NCBI GenBank assembly: GCA_964019415.1
Contig: OZ025871.1
Span: forward strand, 9,345,713-9,409,712
Reading direction: 5' to 3'
Origin: Ianthella basta
Lineage: Eukaryota; Porifera; Demospongiae; Verongiida; Ianthellidae
Length of the DNA: 64,000 nt
Shown here: positions 45,696 to 57,779 of the stretch, one piece after another
How positions within the stretch are numbered: position 1 is the stretch's first letter
How the letters are laid out: every line of letters begins with the position of its first letter
Notes under the pieces: model-generated
The model's database searches: none
What the model saw: only the letters and a program-made list of their open reading frames with translations
Told to the model about the DNA's origin: nothing
Position numbers and translations under genes: made by a program

Positions 45696-48600
45696 TTACC
45701 TGTGCACTTGCCACTTCAGACACCTGTCCAATATCTTGGGTGCTGTAAGGCACACTGCTACACCTCCAATTATTATACCTAACACTAACGCTCCAACAAT
45801 AGCCACTGCTATTCCAGCAATAGCACCAGCAGAAATTGCTGTAGGTGATGGTGGGCATGCTACAGCTGCAAGGAGTGAAGAGAGGGAGGTGAGTGTATGA
45901 TTAGCTGACCATGATTGTGCACTGCATGGGTGGAAGCACATATATACAGAGCGAATTGTAATGAGGTAGATGAAGAAAGATGCATGGTGAACATGCTGGG
46001 ATATGGTGAGGACCGGAATGATGGGAAAGTTGAGATTAGAGTGTGAAGGACTAGATGGAGGTGAATATTGTTGTTGCGGGGATGAGGGTAGATAGATGCT
46101 CACAGTGGGGGGTAACATACTGCTATAAGAACAGGAGTGGCAATTTAGTGAGCTGAGACAATGGCCCTTCCTCCCAACTAACCTGTTCGCTGCAATGGAA
46201 TCTTACGGCTGCAAGGCCCCTTGATGTCTTTAATCACAAACCAACTGATGATGTATATTTGCTGGCGAGTATCCAGTCCACTGCTTCCCACATTCACCGT
46301 CAATGTTAACGATGGTTCAGATTTTCCAGTGGTGATGTCCACAGCTTGCAATCCTCTCAAACCTACACATGACTCAGTTAGCTCCAAGGAGAATGCATAG
46401 TACACTATATCAGGAATCGGTTGTGGGAGGAACATCGTAACCTCCTGTATGCAGTCATTGTCAAAGCCTGTATGAGGTCCAGAACTCATAATTGGAGCAT
46501 CTGAAGAGAGCAATCAATCAACATATGATTTGTAGTTTGCCCATGTATTTATGTTTACAATGACAGATTACTTCCATATTGGGAAAATTAAATATCTCAA
46601 TCAATCTACCAATCAATCAGCAATTGCATAGTCCAGAACATGATATTAACTGTAATTGTCAATAAATAAGAGTAAGATAAGCTTTAGCCATAACCAACTC
46701 ACTCAGTACAACAGCCTGGACTGGAGGAGACTGCTGGCTGGGTATTGGTGTCTTTAGGTCAGTGTACTGAGTGACACTGCAAGTGAAGTTGCTAGTTGAC
46801 GTAGTACGGTCCATAATCAACGAAGAGTTACTGGGAGCATTGATGGGCATTCCGTTGAGATAGAACTGGTACTCAGCATTGTACAGTGGCTGCTCATTCT
46901 TTGCTCCACAACTAACATTGAAGTGTTTGTTAGATCCAGAGGCAATGACAGCAGGAGAGACTGTTGTTAGTAACTGTTGTGCAGCTGTGGGAAATGAATA
47001 TGAAGTCAAACCTTTCAACAGCACAACCAATGATTAATATAAAACAACACTGCATGGTATATGTTCATGTATGCATGCAGGAATGAATGCAATTAGTCAA
47101 CTGCTGATGACTGTTGCAAGTTAGCCCATCTAAATTGTTTATAAAATAAAATGTTTAGGAACTGCAGTTTATTATACACAAAGGCATGAGTAGCCAAAGA
47201 GTACATGTACATCAAGGCTACAATAAGCACTGTGTCCTTTGGAAGAAGATGATTCGCTTAAGCCTGAAGTGAGAATATGTGCACTCTCTTTGCACACAAT
47301 TTTCTGTCCATAATATGCATAGTTGCTTACCCAGTCCGCTTTCATTGCCTCCATTATTATATAATACTATAGTGGTGTGATTGCATGTGCGCTATCAGCA
47401 AGTGTAAATTGAGTACAATCTCCAATTTCTATGATTATTACTGGCTGCTGGCAATTATACTTAACGGGTACATTAATCAAAGAAAATGCAACCATGTATA
47501 TATGTGTGCATAATTATAGATTATGATGCATGCATCTGTTAATGTGTTACAACAGCAATTTTAGAACTTACATGGAAAGATGATCTTCACAATGCCTTTT
47601 GGTGCATTGCTGAATAGTAGTGTATTCTGCCTCTTAAATGATAAAATGACACACTCAAAGTTAGCTGGTTGTGTGCTGTTTAACGAACCGACAGTGAGTC
47701 CTAAGGTAACATTATTCAGATGGGCCCAAGGCACTATTACTCCTGAGCCACTTCTTGCCACAGTCCTGTCCACTGGCACACGCCACTCTACCGTGTAGTA
47801 TTGACTGAATCTCTCAACTATCTTTAGAGGACAGGACAGTGTAGGTTCCTCCCCTTCTGTTGCAATCACCTGTCCAGTGGTGTCTGGAGGTATAGCTGCA
47901 GTGGGAGGAAGTGTTTGAGGTGATAATGGCAAAAGTAGGAAACTGTTCAGGTTTAACGGGATATTGCATTATGTCTAAGCACCCACACAGAAATGGTCTC
48001 CTGGTATCAAATGATTTATGCACATGCAAGACATGCATGAAAGTGTAATACTGTTGTAAATGACTGGTATACAACAGTACAGTTAAGCGATACTAAGCGT
48101 GACTACAATATATTACACATGAGCACAGGAGCTACAGTCACTCGCTGGATGGATGGTGGCTACCAATCACGAAATGAACACTACAGATTTGCTGCACTGA
48201 GACATTGGAGTAGTAAGACTGCCGCTTGCATATTTTGTTACAAATGATATGCTCATGGGGTTTCCTATTTGGCCATATTTATGTCATGCAGGTAATCAAA
48301 CTGCAAGCTAACTCAGCTGGCTCTAATATTTGCACCATAAATGGTGACACCGTGTGCTAGGAACTAATATCAGGGGAATGTGTTACGCATCCAGCCAGCA
48401 CGGTAAACTAAATGCCTGCGTGGTACGACATGGTACAGCTTTGTACATGGTTTGCTTCATTAAGCCATAGACTGGAGGAACGTACATATGCAAGTCAGTG
48501 CATGCATAGAAGATGCCATGCAATGAGAGAAAGTGGTTGTTGAGTAAACATGATTTAGGTGATTCATGAGGAATGCTGATCCTCTTTAGGCCAGGCACCC

Positions 48601-50197
48601 CTAGTTTATCACATGACATCATAAAAATTCATGAACAACAATAAATACTTGTAATCTTTTTGCATATTACAGAAACTGTAATATATACTGCTCTTGCCAC
48701 ATCAGACCAGTCATCTCAGTCATGCAATACAAATAACTGCTTGATCTGCAAACTTGCAAAACCAAAGTGCAAGCCTATGCATTATGTTTGAGCACATGAC
48801 CCATAACAACAACTCATGATGTCACATCACATCACATGATAACATAATTATAATTTACCCACGCACATGCAAGGGTAAGTCCCCGGCCTGCATGCAGGGT
48901 TTACCTTACTGTTAATGTGACTGTTATGATAGCTATTTTTATGTGAATCACATGCACCTCTAGAGACAAGGGCACTGTACACGCAGCATACATATCAAAC
49001 TGTGCATCCCTGTGTTCTGTGCACCAAATAATCTATTCAGAAGAAGTATGCGTAGATACAGGACTTTCAGTGCAGTCAAACCAGCTAGCTATATATCAGA
49101 AATATACGTATGCAGTAGAATGCATGAGCGATGTCTAGGATATAAATAATATTATGCAGGATCAGTTCTAGAGTTTCTACGTACGGGAAAAAGAAAGAAA
49201 AGCATGGAAACAAGCATTGCCATTCAAGAATGTTCAATTGAATAATTAACTCACTAATGGCAGCAGACAGTAACGACGTTGATTGTGTCTTGTTCTACAA
49301 GTTGCCTTTAAGGTCTTCAGATGTGGGTCCTTCCATCAGGTCTGGCTGCGCTTTCGCTTAGTATTTTTTTTCCTTCTCAAAACATAATTATAAGGTTGTA
49401 TGTCTTAATTGAACTGACTGATCTGCAAACTTGCAACACCAAGTTGCAAGCCACTATAATTTGGCTGTGCACATGACCCATAGCTACACCACATGATGTC
49501 GTCACATGATAAATACTAACCACAAGGGAAAGTCCCGTGCATACTTATTTATACACTTGTGCCAAGCTAAGCATTTATGGGATGATACAAGTGGTTTATG
49601 ATTAAGCAAGGGCAAAAATCTGTCCCTGTACATATACTATAAAAGCATTTGAAGGTAACAATTATAATGCATACACACTGCACTTTTTACGATGGTCTAG
49701 CCATCAGTCTATGAGAACAACACGAGTTGCTTGCTTTACTACGTATGCCATATGGAATATTATAATTTCTATGTTTGGGAGGAGGAATCAAACATTATCT
49801 TCATTCACGCGCCCACGGTCAACCGAACATCTAACTCACTTATGACAGCAATCTCTTCACACCAAGCTTGGACACAACACTTGTAAGATCCCTGATGCTC
49901 CAGCGACATTGAGTGGATCGTCCAAGAACCATCTGTCTGTCGACTGAGTAACGCTGGATATGTGGTTGCATTCAAATCGTTGAAAAAGAAGTCTCCGGCA
50001 ACCGGAGTGTCAGTATCATCATTACAGGAGAAAGAGACACGCGATCTTAGTTCCACAAGTGTGTCCGTATTGGTTGATAGTTGGCCGCCGTTGATCCTCA
50101 GCGTAAGAGCTGGTGACGCGGAACTCAATCCGAGTACAACAAGCAACACTGCCAGTAGACGAACAGTCTGAACGAAGGCTGTTACTAACTTTCCCAT
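45696..50197 (-). CDS. Family 2 Ig-like transmembrane receptor, gene D
   Basis: Exons on the minus strand: 50197-49840 (signal peptide MGKLVTAFVQTVRLLAVLLV, then an Ig domain with SFSCND and HQGSYKCCV), 47895-47572 (Ig, LSCPLK ... FECVILSF), 46984-46703 (Ig-like, FNVSCGAK ... NFTCSV), 46500-46183 (membrane-proximal domain, DCIQEVTM ... GSSGLDTRQQIYIISWF) and 45865-45700 (helix AGAIAGIAVAIVGALVLGII). Domain junctions are phase 1, so each internal domain exon is symmetric. The frame is open throughout; read-through past the last donor stops at once, giving about 483 residues. I chose MGKL rather than the ATG at 50254 because a TATA box at 50268-50261 would place transcription start after 50254. 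Surface receptor of unknown ligand. Confidence 0.8.
48350..48660. repeat. Diverged repeat shared with 44480-44830
   Basis: GCCAGCACGGTAAACTAAATG, the CATAGAAGATGCCATGCAA region and the ATTCATGAACAACAATAAA region have weaker counterparts at 44515-44830. It lies in intron 1 of gene D and suggests an internal duplication together with the adjoining R-C repeat. Confidence 0.5.
48690..48900. repeat. Dispersed repeat R-C, copy 2
   Basis: Matches 44860-45100 (TGATCTGCAAACTTGCAAAA, ACATGACCCATAACAACAA, GGGTAAGTCCC). Confidence 0.65.
49400..49550. repeat. Dispersed repeat R-C, copy 3
   Basis: GAACTGACTGATCTGCAAAC ... CACAAGGGAAAGTCCCGTGC; closest to copy 1. Confidence 0.65.
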
Positions 50198-50260
50198 TCT
50201 TCGTATATAGCTGTTTGCGGAAGTGGACGAAATCCCGCTGTTATAGCAAAGCATGTACCA

Positions 50261-50304
50261 TTTTATAGTCCAGTTTGATTTTGAAAATCACCTAAATGAC
50301 GTCA
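50261..50304 (-). promoter_or_regulatory. Candidate core promoter of gene D (TATA plus CRE)
   Basis: CTATAAAA at 50268-50261 and a perfect TGACGTCA at 50304-50297, on the minus strand upstream of the signal-peptide ATG at 50197. Spacing from TATA to that ATG (about 70 bp) leaves room for a short 5' UTR. Confidence 0.5.
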
Positions 50305-51084
50305 TATTCCACGGGACATGCATGCGTGCTCAACATGCGATGTTCGCAAAAGCTGTTCCATGGCGATGATGAATCGCACAGAATCTGTGATGGACGTCAT
50401 GATCAATTGAATCGATATCGTTGATCATCCATGCGATGGTACTGAGCCGTCTATTTACCTCTAACATCTTTAAATTTAAATAGTGGAATATGCGGAGGTG
50501 CCGCATGCATGGTCTGGGGCACGAGACTAAGCTACTATCGTGATTAGTTACTAACTAACAAGGACCGCGTACGAGGAAGTCATCGATTCAAAGTTTGCAT
50601 AACTAACTGCAAATTACGAATTTTACATGGTACATTGAATGACGTTGAAAGTCAAGTATCATGGCTTATATATGATCAAACCCATGCAAATAGTTATATA
50701 GCATTGTAAGATTGTTATTATTAAATTAACTTCACTTTGCAACAGTTTCCTTCTCACTGGATGTATCATTCATCTTCGTGCTACAGGCCGGGACACAATG
50801 TGCAGAGGTAATGATAATAATTTATATGAAACATATCATGCAGTAGAGCTTCAGCCTAGCATATAATTATGAGCATGAATTATTGCCTGCATGGCTATGA
50901 CAATTATGATACATCCTGCTAGCCTTGTACATATATAATAATTATAGGACTTAGCATGCTTGCTTGCACATGCTGTATTTCATCACTACTGTAGGATACT
51001 GAGTCATCAAGTGTCCTTTTTGAGACCAGAGTTGCTGGGAAAGTACATTAATTGAAAGACAATCCCATGGGCCTGTTTTATTAC
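50305..51084. other. Intergenic region between genes D and E
   Basis: Expected to hold the 3' end of gene E. I could not identify a tail exon like 43845-43919 here. Confidence 0.4.
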
Positions 51085-54000
51085 CTTATAGTTTGCGCAG
51101 TTCATCCTTTCCAGCATTCTCTTCACCTTCCTTTTGTAGTATGCAACACTCGCAGCTAGGGCCAATATCACTAGCACTAGCACACCAATGGTAACTGCAA
51201 CTCCTGCAATAACTGCAGTAGAAATTGGTGTAGGTGATGGTGGACAAGCGGCAGCTGCAGGAATGGAGGCAGGATATGGAGGGGAAGCTTACAGTTTATA
51301 AGTACAAATGGAGCTTTAGACGATAGAGTGAGTTGACAGGGTGCACTTGAATGGTGTTGATTAGGGAGGGGGAGAGATTAAAAATGAAACTGCATTGGTA
51401 GAGGAAGCTGTATTATTATGTAGTGAAGGGTATTGCAAAATTGGCAGTTTGAATGAAAGTGAGGTGTGTTTGGAGGGTAATGCAGTTGTGGAAATGTTGG
51501 TGAGTGTGTGTGTGCGTGAGGGGGCAGGGTGGGGTGTGGGATGGGGTGTGGGGGTATATACTCCCATATAGTCGTCAACTGTCCTGGATTGCCTGGGATA
51601 TTCCTGGAAAATGCACTGAGGTGGCATGTATGAGTGGTGCACAAGAATGTACATGATCAACACTACCAGACTTCTATTCATTATATATAGATTATACAGG
51701 AATTGTTCATATTTGAAAGACTGTTGCATGTCCCTCTTTTGCAATTTACCTGTGCGTTGCAATGAAGTAAAGCTGCAGCTTCCAATGGTATCGTCCTTAG
51801 CAAACCAACTGATGAGGTATATTTGTTGGCGTGTATCCAGTCCACTATCTCCCACATTCACTGTGAGCACAAGTTCTGCAGATTTTTCAGTAGTGATGTC
51901 CACTGCTAGCATTCTTCTTCCTACACATGAGTCAGTACGTTCAGAGGAGAATGCGTAATTCAACTCATCAGGGATTGGTTGCGGTAATGACACTCTAATC
52001 TCCTGCATGCAGTCATTGCCTGTGCCAGTATGAAGTCCAGACACACTTGGAAGGACTGAGGAGAGCAGCAGTAACATTACATATTACAAGCATTCATATA
52101 TAATTATGATATTTCTAAAGATTAAATATTAATTACTAATACAATCTGTTCATGTGGGTACACTGAAACTTCATCTCCAAGTCCCCGAATATAGCAGTAC
52201 ATGATAGCTTTGGTTAATTAAACTGAATACTTATTTGGGATGCAGTCAACAGTAGTATACTTAATGTTTAGCAGCATTACAACAAACAGTCTGGCTAATG
52301 CACTTACATTACAATGGACTGGTGGAGACAACTGACTGGGAATTGGCGTCCTTAGGTCAGTGTACTGAGTGGCATTGCAGGTGAAATTGACACTTGCTGT
52401 AGTACGGACCATGAGGAATGAAGATTTACTGGGAGCGCTGATGGGCATCCCATTGCGAAAGATCTGATACTCGACATTGTACAGTGTTGGCTCATTCTTT
52501 GCCCTACAGCTAACATTGAAGTAGTTATTATCTCCTGAGGAAATCACAATAGGAGAGACTGCAACCTGTATCTGCTGTGTAGCTGTAAGAAACGAGTAGT
52601 CAATTTGTCGGGCAATTTATTCAGACATTCCATTAACACTGTCCATATGGCTATTAACATGCTCATTTGCATGCATGGGTATTTGAACTAGTGCAAATGA
52701 GCATGCATGACTTATGCCAGCTACGCCAAATACGTACAGCAGTTGCATCATGCATATGCATGGGCCATATATAGACTATGACATTCACACCTGTCAACTA
52801 CACATCATGTAATAGTAATAACAGATTCACATGCATAATAATTTTATATATACTTGCTATTGTTCTATTAAATACATTATATTCATGCAGTGAATGCACA
52901 TGATTATACGTATACTACAGTGTAAACTATCGATGAAAACTTTTATTCAGGTGCATTTTACAAAACAACAGGATTGTATGCACTCCTGTTATGAACACCA
53001 TGCAAAACTTACATGGAATGATGATCCTCACAGTCCCTTTTGGTGCATTGCTAAATGGTATTTGAGTTTGCCTGTCAAATGACAGAAGGACGCACTCAAA
53101 CACACGACTTAGTGTGGTATTAATTATTGGGCCAACCGTGAGTTCTAAGGTACTACTATTCAGACAGGCCCAAGGCACTATTGCTCCTGAGCCACTTCTT
53201 GCCACAGCTATGTCCACTGGCACACGCCACTCTACCATTTAGTACTGGCTAAAACGCTCAACAAACTTCAGAGGGCAGGACAGTGTAGGTTGTTCCCCTT
53301 CTGCTGCAATCACCTGTCCAGTGGTGTCTGGAAGTGTGGCTGCAGTATAGGGGAGAGAACTGAGATGATGTCAACATTACCAAGAGTTGCATGCAAGTGA
53401 TAGGAGTCATATTAGTTTGCATAATCATGAGATACAAAATTTACTCTATAATTATTATATTCTCTCTATCAACTTACATTCAGAAATTTTAGCTACATGC
53501 TGGCCTTACCAGCAAGGCTGGAAGTTCAGAGCTAGCCAACATGATGGCAACCATGCAGTGATCATCTTCCCCTCTACCAATGCTATAAAGGAGTGAGCCT
53601 TAGACAACTGTTTCCTCTATATTTGCACTGGGCTGGTCAGTGTGGCATACTAATAGAAAGCAAGTAGGGAACTTCTTAAACATTGAACAGAGTAAGGTAA
53701 GATCAATCATATATTAGGACATTTTGGACATGTACGACTTTGTTAGCTAAAGTGTCCCGATTTTGTTGATTGATCTTTACCTTGTTACGTTCATTGCTTA
53801 AGAAGTACCCCTCTTGCTATCCATCACATAGCAATGAGCCTCAATGAGCATTATGTGCAAATGAGAATAGCATAACGCGACATGCAGTAAAAGCTATAGC
53901 CATTGTTGGGTGCACTTAGGCTTCACCTTGGCCCATGCATTCATCTTGCTTCCTGACTTGCGCAGTCATATTACAATTCCTTGTACAGATTCAGTGCACC

Positions 54001-55824
54001 ACAACTATTCTGTATAATGGAATATATAGGGCCGGGCTGGTTTCACCACAACTATGTAATCTCACATGCTGCAGGCTTCAGTTTAATCAATTGTGGAGAA
54101 TGTAATATGGTTTCAGTTGAAGTGGTTTATAGGTCACTCCCACAAGATGTGGTCCTACAAAGATTTGCCTGCGTGCATGCATGGGTATTACTGCAGCCTC
54201 AAAGTGTCATAGGGTGATTACGCCATTTCCCGGACAGCTAACAATAAACCAGCGAGAAAAGTCAGGAAAGGATGTACTTCAGCAGAACAACCGCTTATAT
54301 TTACTGGAAAAACATCTGTTCCTCTAGAGGTGGCGAGAAAACGAGCCGTTTCATCGAAATCGCCTAGCGAGACCATCCTCAATCGCACCCGCCATTTTCC
54401 CTACTCCCGGACATTTTTTCCTAAAGTGGGACAGGCATTTGGAATTGTGGTGCTTTTGTTTAAACTAAGTTTAAGTGGATAATATTGGTTTTACAACCAT
54501 GGATCAACATTCAGCGCACTTCCAAAAGGATTGGAGAAGGTTGCTAGAGTCAGATAGCCCTACACAACAAAGATGATGCCATTTGGAACAACTGTCACAG
54601 CAAATCCATGTGCCCTTTTCATCAGTTCAACAGGTGGCGCAAAATCCTTCATCCACCTCCCCAGTATCAATCTGCACATGTATGTCTGCCTTTAATTTGC
54701 TTGGTTATCATCTGTGAATTTAAATCAGCAACCAAAGTGTGAATGTTTTCCTGCTGTCCAACAATTGGCAACTGCAGTAACTAATAGGCATTGAGTTTTA
54801 CTAACTTCTCTCAAGTACAGAAGTTAGTGTCTATTGTAGCGCATGCAGTTCGATCACCAACGAGTTCAATGTATCTTTCCGTAAGCAGATCCGGCCAACC
54901 GTTCGAATTTGGCGCGCAATTGAAGATGGTGCAATTCTTAGCTCCTCCTACTTCCTGCCAATTCTTGATTCTTCGGAAGAGATAGGGTGGAAGGAATCGG
55001 TGTCCAGCTGCCGAACGAAGGGTGCTCGTCCCGTTTTGACTGCGGATTCTTAAACCCTTCTAGTGCAAGTATCAACCAAGCGTGGCGTTAGCTCGAAGTT
55101 TAGCCTGTCTGTTTCGTACGACGTACACTTTTGCGGAGTGTCCGGGTATTGGCGCTGTCCCGGAAATGGCGTAACTACCCTATAAACAAACACCAACAAT
55201 TGGCGATTAGCTATAGCATAGGCTGCACAGCCACATCTCGGTATTGTTCATAATAGTGCGTTATTTTGAAAGTGAATATTTCGGAAACTATGAAACAGTT
55301 GATAAGTACGTAAGTAGTGAGACAGTACAAAAATCGGGCATTACCCTTACGTGGCTATAAATTATGCGCATGCACTGATTCCCTCATTATGCAAGTTGCG
55401 ACCATGCAGTATAAAAGGCTAGGAAGTGAACACAAACACATTTAAACTCACTTATGAGAGCAATTTCCTCGCGCCGAGCTTTGACACAACACTTGTAACT
55501 TCCTTGATGCTCCAGCGACATTGAGTGGATCGTCCAACTTCCATCTGACTGTCTGCCAAATAGTGCCGTATACTGAGCAGTATCCACATCGATATCATTG
55601 AAGAACAAGCACCCGTCAACCGAAGTGCCACCTTCTTCACAGGATATTCTTACACTAGATCCTATGGCTACCAGAGTGTCCGTATTGATCTGCCCTTGGG
55701 CACCATTAATCCTCAGTGTAAGAGCTGGCCATGGTGTTGCGGAACTCACTCTGGACACGAATATCCCAACCAACACTGTCACAAGACGCATAGCGCTAAC
55801 AGAACAAGAAGAACGCGCGGCCAT
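51085..55824 (-). pseudogene. Family 2 Ig-like receptor, gene E, with in-frame stop in exon 2
   Basis: Exons on the minus strand: 55824-55452 (signal peptide MRLVTVLVGIFVSRVSS within the N-terminus, Ig with ISCEEG and HQGSYKCCV), 53339-53013, 52582-52313, 52055-51750 and 51254-51085 (helix IAGVAVTIGVLVLVILALAA). Exon 2 has TAA at 53241-53239 where D and F have a tyrosine codon (SQYY), so a full-length product would end in the second domain. Exon 2 is phase 1-1, so skipping it would restore an open frame. The exon 3 end is also altered: a strong GTAAGT donor at 52307 is out of phase, whereas the in-phase GTAATG donor at 52312 is weaker. Either a pseudogene or a gene making a two-domain form. 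Confidence 0.7.
54212..55180. mobile_element. DNA transposon-like element with 27-bp inverted ends, TA flanks
   Basis: Left end GGGTGATTACGCCATTTCCC and right end (complement) GGGTAGTTACGCCATTTCCG are near-perfect inverted repeats. TA occurs immediately outside both ends (54210-54211, 55181-55182), the target of Tc1/mariner-type elements. 969 bp in intron 1 of gene E. A minus-strand stretch (IKNWQEVGGAKNCTIF) near 54985-54790 may be a coding relic; no transposase recognised. Confidence 0.7.
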
Positions 55825-55859
55825 TGTAGCCCGGATGTTTACAATAAACTGACGTGGTA

Positions 55860-57779
55860 ATTTCTATGGGTTTCCATGATTTTGCTGTCATTGAGCTATA
55901 TAGAACTGGCCTGGTAAGAGTTAGGATAGCTAATACATAATATCATTATCATAATATCATAGCTAGTGCACACCATATATTGTATGGCTAGCTCTAATAT
56001 TATAGCTTCGTAATGTATCGGCCGAAAAAGTGCCTGCAAATTTTATGATACCGACCATAACCTTCAATTCTTTGGCTGCAAAACGCATATTCCCACTATA
56101 CGTACCACAGGGCTTACCAGTGCAAGGATACATGGCCGATCGAGGTTGCAGCTTTACACAGATTCGAGGTTTGCGCGTAACAGATATACGTATATTTGAA
56201 AATCTGAATGGTATGTATTCAATGTATATTAATTATAGTGATGTAAGCTGCAAGTTTGCAATGAGGAGCATGCTACGAAGAGCATTGTGCCAAAATGTTT
56301 GTGTCCTATATACAGATGATAAGTGAGCACATGTACACAGAGGGTGAACTAAATAATAAAGCTAGGTAGACAGTACTGTCATCATGATATACAGCTGCTT
56401 CTATCTCATGTTATATGGTCTTTTGAAAGCTGTTCCCAGATTACTGAGAAAACAATCAAATCACATATATACTGCCACTGGATCATGTCACCCATCCTTG
56501 ACTATACTTCCCTGAATCTCTTGTTTGCCATTCACTAACCAATCTGGTATCAGTCAATCCATCATTTCGTCAAACAGCGTACAGTCAGCTATTCTCCAGA
56601 ATGAAAAGTAGGAGGTCACATGCACCATCAGTCAAAATTGATTATTCATTATTGTATCGGAATGAACATTAGATATGATGTGCTTATATAATTATACTGA
56701 TCATGAATTTCCTCATGGAGAACAACTTCACTGTTATAGCTTGATTGAAAATATAATACCGACATTGCTATGGTAAATGCATACCTCACATGACATTGTG
56801 AAGTATGTAATATCCACAAAGAGGTGCTTACTGGGTAACCAGCTATATAGAATAAGTACACCTTTTGTCAAAACTGATGACTAAAAACTGTTTTGAAAGC
56901 TGTGATTCTGAAGAAATCACACATGTGCAATTTTTTGGAATCTTATTAATAAAATGGTGTTCACTGCATTATCAATAAATTGCTTTTCTTACTCTTCAGG
57001 TCACCTTTTCTACATCAGCGTTGTGCTGATGCAGCTAGTACACCATGCACACTATAATAGAAAAATAACAATTATGCAGCTTTTATAATATTATTTTTGC
57101 ACATTGACTTTATGTGGCCCAGCACATTGGAATTGCATATATGTATGCTCTGTCAGTCATAGTAGTTAGTAATTTATGAATGAGACAATATTACAACAGT
57201 GCAGTAAAATATAATGATAGCACACATTGGATAGTAAGTGAAGGTGATAGTATAAACACAGTAAATACATATTATTGTGGAAACTCAATGATCATCATTA
57301 CATATATGTAATTGCATGCAATGTTAGTGCATAAGTATACTGTCATACATTGTTGCTAATTGCATACATGTGATTGCAAAATAATTTGTTGTTTACTGAA
57401 ATGGCTATTTATACTGCTAGCTGCATGGTTTATGAATTGTTCTATGCACAATGACGGAAGTGAAGTCAGATTAACCTCTAGTACATGTTCAAGGGTATAG
57501 TATAATTATACAAACATAATATGGAGGAAATTGATCCTATAATCTACATAATTGTTATAACTACATTATAATTGTGCTAAAACTTTTGATACTACTGTTG
57601 ATTGGCTGCATCACTGTCAAGCTGCAGGGACAAAAATGAAATACAAACAACAAAAATGTGGAGTGATGACATATTCAAAGTTACACTCAATCACAAGAAT
57701 AAATTGCTAAAATTGTTACTCCATAAACTGCAGCTTAGCATACAAAGGCCATACAAAGTTTCATGTCTGTCATCCTCAC
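55860..57779. other. Region between genes E and F
   Basis: AT-rich, with no conserved frame. It should include the E promoter and the 3' end of F. The only moderately long open stretch (56030-56326, plus) has no recognisable domain. Confidence 0.45.
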
